DNA of 35,824 nt, from NCBI GenBank assembly GCA_947176295.1, contig CAMWQB010000015.1:1-35824 (forward strand), read 5' to 3'. The notes below the pieces were generated by a model, which made no database searches, was not told where the DNA came from, and saw only the letters and a program-made list of their open reading frames with translations. Positions 16,965-23,236 of the stretch are shown one piece after another. Both the position numbers and the translations under genes were made by a program. This DNA is from an uncultured Porphyromonadaceae bacterium. Lineage in GTDB: Bacteria; Bacteroidota; Bacteroidia; Bacteroidales; Muribaculaceae. Every line of letters begins with the position of its first letter. Within the stretch, counting starts at the first letter, position 1.

Positions 16965-17361
16965 ATGAAGACCAGAAATCATTATCTTCCTCGTTTTATT
17001 ATTTGCTTATCCGATTGCGACGTGGGGCACTGATCCCGGTAAACCAAAAGAGTTACCCGATGATCCGCCTATTGTGCTCACTCCCCCGACGCCTAAATCT
17101 CATACGGAGGATGGGAGTATTTATGAGGGCTCCGATATACTAGCTTTTATATCAGCTGAAAAGGAGAGGCTAACAATCGTTTTCCCTCAAGACGAAGGAT
17201 TGGTATGTGTGGAATTGTTGGATCTCAATGGTATGATAATATATAGTGGCATTCACCCCTCGTGCTCCCCTATCATAGTAGGCGTTTCGTCTTCATATTT
17301 TCCCATGGAAATTGTTGTAACCACACCAGATGGAACTCAATACTGTGGATGGGCTGAATAA
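16965..17361 (+). pseudogene. Small secreted protein with N-terminal frameshift (DUF3244-like)
   Basis: The ATG at 16965 opens a frame that stops after 22 codons. One base over, the frame from 16981 reads a clean signal-peptide core (IIFLVLLFAYPIATWG), then a Pro-rich stretch (PPIVLTPPTPKS) and a ~90-residue beta-rich domain ending CGWAE at 17361. Its segments LTIVFPQD, VELLDLNGMIIYSG and FPMEIVVTTPDGTQY are spaced as in the small secreted DUF3244-type or sorting-domain-like beta sandwiches of Bacteroidales. A one-base excess between 16965 and 16981 separates start from body, and the body frame has a TGA right at that point. It is therefore a frameshifted gene unless it uses a rare start codon or the base is a sequencing error. 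The family assignment is tentative. Confidence 0.5.
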
Positions 17362-17425
17362 TAATTCTCAAATTGTGGGCACTCATGCCTAACATATATA
17401 ATTATCTAAAACCCTTATTAATAAA

Positions 17426-17500
17426 ATGAAAAAGTTTTTACTGATTGCTGCAACCGCAGGTTCAACCCGGCTTCTCGTAACGACTACAGAAATAATGTAA
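17426..17500 (+). pseudogene. 24-codon signal-peptide remnant, possibly of a serpin
   Basis: The open frame begins MKKFLLIAATAG, a typical signal-peptide start, and ends 12 residues later. After the AG it reads STRLLVTTTEIM, which resembles GTRLAAVTTGGL in the 77-residue serpin fragment just downstream (shared TRL and VTT; DNA ACCCG.CT and GTAACGAC). It may be an older, more decayed copy of the same fused remnant. The match is short, so chance cannot be excluded. Confidence 0.35.
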
Positions 17501-17505
17501 AATGT

Positions 17506-17535
17506 TTTGTAGTAGCAAAAAATGATCTAACTTTG
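17506..17535 (+). promoter_or_regulatory. Promoter for the mini-serpin/protease/serpin operon
   Basis: TTTG (17506-17509) and TAACTTTG (17528-17535) lie 18 nt apart, close to the Bacteroidetes consensus. The first start codon follows at 17578. Confidence 0.6.
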
Positions 17536-17577
17536 AATTGATATATTTCCAGATTTAACCCTTAACACATAATTCGT

Positions 17578-17811
17578 ATGAAGAAATCAATATACCCGAT
17601 AGCGATAGCCGGATTGATGCTCTGCGGGGCTTGCTCGGAGGATAAGGGAACCCGACTGGCTGCAGTAACGACCGGAGGACTTGCCTCCGGAAATATTACA
17701 GATGTTGAACATGTGTCGATGACTGTTGACCGTCCGTTCTACTATCTGGTGCGCAACATGACTACAAATGCTGTGCTGCTGATAGGTCGAGTGTGCAATT
17801 TTCAAATTTAG
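17578..17811 (+). CDS. Lipoprotein mini-serpin: signal peptide joined to serpin loop and C-terminus
   Basis: This 77-residue frame has a lipoprotein signal peptide whose modified cysteine is probably C19 (LCGAC, followed by SEDK, an acidic surface-export-type signal). A remnant of a serpin hinge follows (EDKGTRLAAVTT, residues 21-32), then a short loop. The C-terminal part matches the PROSITE serpin signature exactly (MTVDRPFYYLV, 48-58) and ends LLIGRVCNFQI as serpins do. The ~300-residue serpin body is absent. A good promoter lies upstream and the next gene starts 40 bp downstream, so it may be expressed. It is either the product of a large internal deletion or a short loop peptide with a new role. 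It cannot inhibit proteases as a serpin does, since sheet A is missing. Confidence 0.7.
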   Translation: MKKSIYPIAIAGLMLCGACSEDKGTRLAAVTTGGLASGNITDVEHVSMTVDRPFYYLVRNMTTNAVLLIGRVCNFQI

Positions 17812-17851
17812 CAAACGACGTATAAAAACGTGTAAAAAAAACAATCACTGC

Positions 17852-18772
17852 ATGAGAAAGCTCAGACAACTCCTGATTGCAGTGGCTCTCATCTCCACTC
17901 TGGAGGGCTCTGCTCAAATGTTGCTCGATTATGCAACAGGTGCCACTACGGCATCCTCCGCACTCCCCATGCCCGTCCGGGACATCGAAAGCCTCCCGAA
18001 CGGCAACATTAGAGTTACCTACAATATATCCACAGCCTTTCTTTCACGAGCTCCTATGTCAAGAAACGTATACACGTGGGTTGTGGGTGGCTTCGGATTC
18101 TCCATGTCTGAAGGTAAAGAAGCTATTCCTTGTCGAATTGATTGCTTTTATGTTCCAGAGGGCAAAACGGTTAAGATTACTATCGACTCTTTAGAAACAA
18201 CAAGCTTTCAATACAGCATTATGTCTTCAAGTAAACCCGCAGAAGAAAATAGTAATGGCAACAATTCATTAAACGAATTAACTTCTCCTCAGATTTTAGA
18301 AACAAACGTATCAAATAGTAATTCCTTTTCATTTGATTATTGGGCCCGCCTCAAGAATATTCAAACCTACCGAGGCGTAAACTTTGCTAATGTAAAAGTA
18401 AAATCCATATTTCCATCGATTTCTATTAATGGAAGACCAAATATTGTCGCACTTAAAAAACTATCTTATCTTGTTGAATTTATAGAAGACGAAAACACAC
18501 AGTCTGCGAATAAGTCAAAAAAAGATAAGGATCTGAGACTAGCTGTAGACGATCGTATGATTCTGATGGGAATAGAGAAAGAACCTCTTAAAGACGGCCA
18601 GCTTGTAGGCGGTTCCGGTGGTGGTAACAGCAATTCTCCAGTATTCCCAATTGACTATTCTTTTGATTTAAGCAACCAAATCTATTCTGTTGACAAAACT
18701 TATGTAATTATCACTACCGATAATTTAAAGGCATCAGACAATATAGTTGATTCAAAACATTTTACAAAATAA
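17852..18772 (+). pseudogene. Truncated gingipain-like (peptidase C25) protein, catalytic domain missing
   Basis: The 306-residue frame starts with a signal peptide (LLIAVALISTLEGSAQ). It then reads like the pro-region of C25 cysteine proteases: VRDIESLPNGNIRVTYN, a beta-rich middle, and YRGVNFANVKV with a hydrophobic partner strand KLSYLVEF. It next enters the first strand of the catalytic domain (DKTYVIITTDNLKAS) and stops at HFTK, where family members continue with a WK-containing helix. The catalytic His and Cys are therefore absent. The stop is only 8 bp before the serpin start, as if a deletion had joined the two genes. It sits in the AT-rich island between two serpin-related genes. It could persist as a secreted pro-domain, which can inhibit the mature protease in this family. 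The C25 call rests on pattern, not alignment. Confidence 0.55.
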
Positions 18773-18780
18773 AATAGAAT

Positions 18781-20199
18781 ATGAGAAAGAAAATAATAAA
18801 CAGTCTGGAACGGCTCGCTTGTAGGATGTTTATTCTGCTTATAGCTGCGATGGGGTTTATTTCGTGCTCAGAAGAATCTCCGGCGTTGATTCCAGAACCT
18901 ACAGAAGAGGAGCCGATTGAAGAACCAAAGGAAGAACCTGGAACAAATGAAGAACCTACGCCCATAGGGAGAAGCCGCGATATCCTCCTTTCTGCGGAGC
19001 AGCAGAAACTCGTTGATGCGACAATCTCTACATGTTTTGAATTGTTCAGAATTCAGAACGAAATAGAGAAAAAGAAGCGTAATGGCGAGATTGAAGATGA
19101 GTTTGCAAAAGTTTTTTACGATACTTCAAATCCTGCAAATATCATCTCTTCACCTCTAGGGATGATGTGGTCTTTATCAATGTTAGCCAATGCTGCTGAT
19201 GGAAATTCTCGACAACAGATAATTGAAAGTATGAATTTTGATGGATATCCGATTGAAAAAATTAATTCATTTTTCAATTTTATTGGTACCCAACTCATGA
19301 CCCTCGATTCCTCATCTAAGCTTAACATCGCTAATTCCGTATGGCTTAGACATATGCTACGTCCTTACGTAAAGGAGAGCTTTCTCAACATTATGTCAGA
19401 TTCATTTAATGCCCCATATAAATATATAGAAAGTTTTTCACCAAATTACGATGGAGCTCTTATCAACGAATGGGCTGCTCGGGAATCGGATGGATTCATA
19501 AATCCCTTTGTCTATATTCCCGACGCAGAGAACAAGTTTTTATTGGCAAATCTTATATATTTTAATGCAGGTTGGACTTTACCTTTCGATGAAGAGAAAT
19601 CAGCGGAAGAAACTTTCTACAATGAAGATGGAACGACTTCAAAAGTGAAAATGATGTCTACCGATTACCGTCAGTTCAAGAAAGTCAGCGCCGACGAATA
19701 TGTGGCCTTAAGAATGCCATACGGCAATGAAGCTTTCGCGATGATAGTTGTATGGCCAAGGGAAGATATAGACAAAGCGCTTGCCGAAATTACGGATAAT
19801 CCAAGTAGAATCACCAATTTGGCTAAAGATATTATTGTAGTTGACGGACATATTTTACGCATTCCTAAGTTCGATTTTAAATTTACATCTGTCTTTAACC
19901 AAATAGTAAATGGTCTTGGAATTGAAGAAATTTTTGATGAAAGTATGGCGAATTTTGACGGCATGTTAGTTGACGATCCTAATGGATGGACAGAAGCTCA
20001 CGCCTCATACGCGATTCAAACGTGTCGTATCTCTATAGATGAAAAAAAGACGGAGGCAGGCGCGGGATCTTACATATTAGGCCACTCCGGTGAAAATCCC
20101 GACCCGCTCGTCATCACTCTCGATCGTCCCTTCCTCTTCTTTATTAGCGAACGAAGCACCGGTCTCCCGATATTCATGGGCCGAATCGCTCAGTTCTGA
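18781..20199 (+). CDS. Lipoprotein serpin
   Basis: This 472-residue serpin is probably anchored in the outer membrane. C29 in the lipobox FISC is followed by SEES, then by a Glu/Pro-rich spacer (about 31-63). The serpin core has NIISSPLGMMWSLSMLANAA, NIANSVWL, ANLIYFNAGWTLPF and the C-terminal signature ITLDRPFLFFI (about 445-455), ending MGRIAQF. The length is normal for a serpin plus spacer. The reactive-loop hinge reads EKKTEAGAGS, which keeps the P14 Thr and small P12-P8 residues but has Lys where inhibitory serpins have P15 Gly. Inhibition is therefore plausible but not certain. By family knowledge it would trap serine or cysteine proteases at the cell surface. It is the last gene of the mini-serpin/protease/serpin operon and is clearly AT-richer than the flanking genes. 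Confidence 0.88.
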   Translation: MRKKIINSLERLACRMFILLIAAMGFISCSEESPALIPEPTEEEPIEEPKEEPGTNEEPTPIGRSRDILLSAEQQKLVDATISTCFELFRIQNEIEKKKRNGEIEDEFAKVFYDTSNPANIISSPLGMMWSLSMLANAADGNSRQQIIESMNFDGYPIEKINSFFNFIGTQLMTLDSSSKLNIANSVWLRHMLRPYVKESFLNIMSDSFNAPYKYIESFSPNYDGALINEWAARESDGFINPFVYIPDAENKFLLANLIYFNAGWTLPFDEEKSAEETFYNEDGTTSKVKMMSTDYRQFKKVSADEYVALRMPYGNEAFAMIVVWPREDIDKALAEITDNPSRITNLAKDIIVVDGHILRIPKFDFKFTSVFNQIVNGLGIEEIFDESMANFDGMLVDDPNGWTEAHASYAIQTCRISIDEKKTEAGAGSYILGHSGENPDPLVITLDRPFLFFISERSTGLPIFMGRIAQF

Positions 20200-20294
20200 T
20201 GCAAAAACTTTAACACCTTCGCCGAAGGCACGCCCCGAGAAGGGGGGGGGATGCAATCTGTGATTTTGTGAGTATTTTTCACGGATATGAAGGG

Positions 20295-20319
20295 AGGCGA
20301 GCTCTTGATGGGCTCGCCT
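20295..20319 (+). terminator. Possible terminator after the serpin
   Basis: An 8-bp perfect stem, AGGCGAGC (20295-20302) with GCTCGCCT (20312-20319), is followed by TTCGTTT, a weak T-tract. It lies in the otherwise featureless 20200-20345 gap. A poly-G run (GGGGGGGG) is near 20242-20249. Confidence 0.45.
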
Positions 20320-20347
20320 TTCGTTTGCGATTTCCGGAGGAGGGTGG

Positions 20348-20378
20348 TTGTTTATTTGCAAAATGTTTGTTATATTTG
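20348..20378 (+). promoter_or_regulatory. Promoter for the XRE/S24 regulator
   Basis: TTG (20348-20350) and TATATTTG (20371-20378) are 20 nt apart, giving a good -7 box and a partial -33 box. The start codon is at 20409. Confidence 0.6.
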
Positions 20379-20382
20379 CAAA
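20355..20382. promoter_or_regulatory. Paired TTTGCAAA palindromes, candidate autoregulatory operator
   Basis: The self-complementary octamer TTTGCAAA occurs at 20355-20362 and 20375-20382, exactly 20 bp (about two helical turns) apart. The second copy overlaps the -7 box. This is a plausible operator for the XRE/S24 protein encoded 27 bp downstream. Confidence 0.45.
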
Positions 20383-20408
20383 AATTATTGATTTAATACT
20401 CTCCGATA

Positions 20409-21125
20409 ATGCAAGACATTCAAGGCGATATTGCCCTTCCCGACCCTCAGGCCGACATCATCGACCGCCTCCGATACCTTATCAGGCTCTCGCGGCGCAC
20501 TCAGCAGCAGTTCAGCGAAAAGGCTGGTGTGGATGCCACGGTTCTCTCAAAGATTCTTTCCGGCCGCCTCAAGCCTTCGGAATCGTTTGTCAACAAGCTC
20601 GTCGTAAATCTCGGTGTATCAAAGCTCTGGCTCACCGAAGGCCGCGATGTGCCCTATCCACGTCCCGAGCATGCAAAAGTGCTCAGCACTGCCTCCGAAA
20701 TCGCCGACCCGGAGGCCGGCATCGGAGCTCCCGTCTACGATATTGACGTTACAGCAGGATGCCGCGAGCTCAGCCGCATGTTCACGGAGGACCGAATCAT
20801 CGGGCGCCTCAAGCTCCCGTCTGTCGACCCCGAGTGGCCGGTCGTTACGGCTTCCGGCGACTCAATGCTCCCGCGGATCCACAATGGAGCATATCTCGCC
20901 ATAAGGCCCATACGCCTCACCTCTCCTATCGCCTGGGGTCAGATATATGTGGTGGTCCTCGACGACTACCGCATGGTGAAGTATCTCCGCAAACACCCCG
21001 GCCGCCCCGACCTCGTGGTGCTCCATAGCGCAAACCCCGAATACGACGACATCGAAATTCCCCGCTCCGACATCCGCGGGCTATATCTCGTGGAAGTGAT
21101 TCTGAACTATGAAATCATTGGCTGA
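20409..21125 (+). CDS. XRE-type HTH regulator with S24 (LexA-like) peptidase domain
   Basis: This 238-residue protein has an N-terminal helix-turn-helix (about 17-75; QQQFSEKAGVDATVLSKIL) and a C-terminal S24 domain. S24 features are the nucleophile serine in ASGDSMLPRI (S152), the general-base lysine in RMVKYLRKH (K191) and an Ala-Gly pair (116-117 in DVTAGCREL) where LexA/CI proteins cleave themselves. It could be a DNA-damage-responsive or phage-type repressor, but Bacteroidetes carry chromosomal relatives in housekeeping positions, and no phage genes are nearby. Its end overlaps rnhB by 17 bp, so the two are co-transcribed. Paired palindromes at its promoter suggest self-regulation. Confidence 0.82.
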   Translation: MQDIQGDIALPDPQADIIDRLRYLIRLSRRTQQQFSEKAGVDATVLSKILSGRLKPSESFVNKLVVNLGVSKLWLTEGRDVPYPRPEHAKVLSTASEIADPEAGIGAPVYDIDVTAGCRELSRMFTEDRIIGRLKLPSVDPEWPVVTASGDSMLPRIHNGAYLAIRPIRLTSPIAWGQIYVVVLDDYRMVKYLRKHPGRPDLVVLHSANPEYDDIEIPRSDIRGLYLVEVILNYEIIG

Positions 21126-21735
21126 ACCGCTGCCTCCATGCTTCATGGCCGGACGCCTTGAAGCCGGCACCGACGAAGCCGGGCGCGGATGCCTCGCCGG
21201 GCCCGTTTTCGCTGCCGCCGTAATCCTTCCCGACAACTTCTCCCACCCCTGGCTCAACGACTCCAAGCAGCTCACCGAAGCCCGCCGCATGGCCTTGAGA
21301 CCCCTGATAATGGAGAGCGCCGTGGCCTGGGCGGTCGCCTCGTGCTCGCCCGCCGAAATCGACAGCATGAACATCCTCAACGCTTCCATCGAGGCCATGC
21401 ACCGCGCCCTCTCGGCCCTCCACGTGGCCCCCGGAGCCGTAATCGTCGACGGCAACCGCTTCCGCCAGTGGGGCGCCGTCGAGTGCCGCACATTCGTCAA
21501 GGGCGACGGTCGCTTCGCCAACATCGCGGCCGCATCGGTCCTTGCAAAAACCGAGCGCGACATGTATATGGAGAGCCTTGCCCGCGAGTATCCACAATAT
21601 GGCTGGGAGATAAACAAAGGCTATCCCACAGCCGCCCACCGCGAGGCAATACGCCTCCACGGCCCCACGCCTCACCATCGCATGAGCTTCCGTCTCCTGC
21701 CTGAGCCGGGCCTCTTCGACGACTGCGGCTTATGA
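21109..21735 (+). CDS. rnhB: Ribonuclease HII
   Basis: This 208-residue RNase HII removes ribonucleotides and RNA primers from RNA-DNA hybrids. The acidic active site is visible: D22 and E23 in GTDEAGRGCLAGPV, D114 in VDGNRF and D151 in SVLAKTERD. NDSKQLTE and KGYPTAAHREAI are typical of the family. The start at 21109 overlaps the preceding gene by 17 bp. An internal ATG at 21148 (MAGRLEAGTDEAG) is an alternative that leaves only eight residues before the first catalytic Asp. The stop overlaps the convergent LD-carboxypeptidase gene by 6 bp. Confidence 0.93.
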   Translation: MKSLAEPLPPCFMAGRLEAGTDEAGRGCLAGPVFAAAVILPDNFSHPWLNDSKQLTEARRMALRPLIMESAVAWAVASCSPAEIDSMNILNASIEAMHRALSALHVAPGAVIVDGNRFRQWGAVECRTFVKGDGRFANIAAASVLAKTERDMYMESLAREYPQYGWEINKGYPTAAHREAIRLHGPTPHHRMSFRLLPEPGLFDDCGL

Positions 21736-22632
21736 CCGCCAGAAGATGATGCTGTCCGTGCCCTCGGGGTTCACCTTAAGCGTTACCTGGGCTCCCTCGA
21801 TTACAGGTATATTGTGGAACACATGGCCTATCGGTGCCCCGAAAGCCACGGGATAGGAGTAGGGCGCCACCATGTCGCGTATCATCGTCTCCATGTCGGC
21901 ATAGTTCTCGTTGGGCTTGTAGTCCGTGAACTGGCCCACGACAAGGCCGCGGATGTTCTTCAGCACCCCGCTAAGGCGGAGCTGATACATTATGCGCTCC
22001 ACCTTGTAGATTGGCTCCGCAATGTCTTCTATAAAGAGGATGCAATCGGGCCGCAGGAGGTCGTAAGGCGTGTTTATCAGTTCGGCCAGCACAGCCAGGT
22101 TGCCTCCGAGGAAAGTCCCTGTGGCAATTCCCGGACGGTCGTAGGGATGTGAAGGAAAGACGTAGGCCGGACGCTCCCCGCGGAGGATGCCGAAGAGCGA
22201 CGCATTGTCCTCGTTCTCAGCCCCCAGGCGGATATGCGAGGCCATCGAGCCGTGGATGCTCGCCACGCCCTTGTGGTTGAGCATAGCGTGCAGGGCCGAT
22301 ATGTCAGAATAGCCCACCACCCATTTCGGGTCCTCGCCCAGAGGGAGGCCTTCGAGACGATCCATAAGATGCACCACGCCATAGCCGCCGCGAGAGCACA
22401 CCACAGCGCGCACCTCCGGGTCCAGCAGCGCGTCGCGCAGGTCGTTGAAGCGCTCCTCGTCCGTGCCGCTGTACTGGCCGTTGTGGCCCAGCGTGTGAGG
22501 CATTATCTTCACCTCCCAGCCTTCGCGGCGAAGCACTTCGGCGGCCTCGTGAACATAGTCGGCGTTCACCGGCCCTGCCGGCGAACAGATAGCGATCAAG
22601 TCGCCTTTTTTGAGGGGTTGGGGAAATTTCAT
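21730..22632 (-). CDS. LD-carboxypeptidase (peptidase S66 family)
   Basis: This 300-residue serine peptidase of the LdcA/MccF family usually trims the terminal D-Ala from murein tetrapeptides during cell-wall recycling in the cytoplasm. The likely triad is S109 in VGYSDISAL, E202 in FIEDIAEPIYK and H270 in GHVFHNIPV. SPAGPV at the N-terminus and SRGGYG are family-typical. Immunity-type MccF proteins share the fold, but the isolated housekeeping context favours LdcA. It starts 2 bp after the TrmH-family gene stop on the same strand. Confidence 0.88.
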   Translation of the reverse strand: MKFPQPLKKGDLIAICSPAGPVNADYVHEAAEVLRREGWEVKIMPHTLGHNGQYSGTDEERFNDLRDALLDPEVRAVVCSRGGYGVVHLMDRLEGLPLGEDPKWVVGYSDISALHAMLNHKGVASIHGSMASHIRLGAENEDNASLFGILRGERPAYVFPSHPYDRPGIATGTFLGGNLAVLAELINTPYDLLRPDCILFIEDIAEPIYKVERIMYQLRLSGVLKNIRGLVVGQFTDYKPNENYADMETMIRDMVAPYSYPVAFGAPIGHVFHNIPVIEGAQVTLKVNPEGTDSIIFWRS

Positions 22633-22634
22633 GT

Positions 22635-23177
22635 TCAGTCCTTCGATGAGAGTTCAAGTCTTGTAAAAAAGTGCCATAGCGCCAGCGATGCGCTTATGGC
22701 CACGTTCAGGGAGTGTTTCGTGCCCCGTTGCGGGATTTCCAGACACACGTCGCAGGCCGCCACCGCATCCTCGGCGATGCCGTCCACCTCGTTGCCCACC
22801 ACAATGGCATAACGCCCGGTGGCGGAAGGCTCGTAGCTGTCGAGGCTCACGGAATTGTGCGTCAGTTCCAGGGCGCAGAGCGTATAGCCCTGCCCGCGGA
22901 GGAAGGCCAGAGCCTCGCACGTCGACTCGAAATAGCGCCACGCCACAGATTCCTCCGCCCCGAGCGCCGTCTTGTGGATTTCGGGCGACGGAGGTGGCGA
23001 CGAGATGCCGCAAAGGCAGATTTCCGACACCGCGAACGCATCCGACGTCCGGAACATCGACCCTATATTGTTGAGCGACCGCACATTGTCCAGCACAAGC
23101 ACCACGGGCATCTTCCGCGCCCGTCGGAAAGTCTCCACATCCGGCCGTCCCATCTCCCAAACACTTTTCTTTATCAT
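22635..23177 (-). CDS. TrmH-family (SPOUT) RNA methyltransferase
   Basis: This is a 180-residue SAM-dependent 2'-O-methyltransferase of the SpoU/TrmH group, acting on tRNA or rRNA. The three SPOUT motifs are present: DNVRSLNNIGSMFRTSDAF, VVGNEVDGI and IPQRGTKHSLNVAISASLAL. I chose the ATG at 23177 (MIKKSVWEMGRPDVETF) because this leader aligns with Bacteroides relatives. A longer frame from 23228 would run through the promoter region. It is the first gene of an operon with the LD-carboxypeptidase and is divergent from the flippase gene. The target nucleotide is unknown. Confidence 0.86.
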   Translation of the reverse strand: MIKKSVWEMGRPDVETFRRARKMPVVLVLDNVRSLNNIGSMFRTSDAFAVSEICLCGISSPPPSPEIHKTALGAEESVAWRYFESTCEALAFLRGQGYTLCALELTHNSVSLDSYEPSATGRYAIVVGNEVDGIAEDAVAACDVCLEIPQRGTKHSLNVAISASLALWHFFTRLELSSKD

Positions 23178-23182
23178 ACCCG

Positions 23183-23190
23183 CAAAAATA
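23183..23190 (-). promoter_or_regulatory. -7 box for the TrmH-LD-carboxypeptidase operon
   Basis: TATTTTTG on the minus strand (23190-23183) fits TANNTTTG but lies only 6 bp from the chosen ATG at 23177. It would give a nearly leaderless mRNA, or else initiation at the internal ATG at 23153. Confidence 0.4.
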
Positions 23191-23203
23191 CTAAAAAATT
23201 TCC

Positions 23204-23211
23204 TAACTTTG
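23204..23211 (+). promoter_or_regulatory. -7 box for the flippase-dehydrogenase operon
   Basis: TAACTTTG fits TANNTTTG, 25 bp before the ATG at 23237, and is divergent from the TrmH promoter. Confidence 0.5.
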
Positions 23212-23236
23212 TGCACACATATATTCATAATTCGCT

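Noticed and set aside
20409-21125. Prophage repressor
   Set aside because: No phage structural, integrase or lysis genes are nearby, and the gene overlaps rnhB in a housekeeping operon.
23178-23228. N-terminal extension of the TrmH-family protein
   Set aside because: It would cover the promoter region of the divergent genes and does not match family N-termini.
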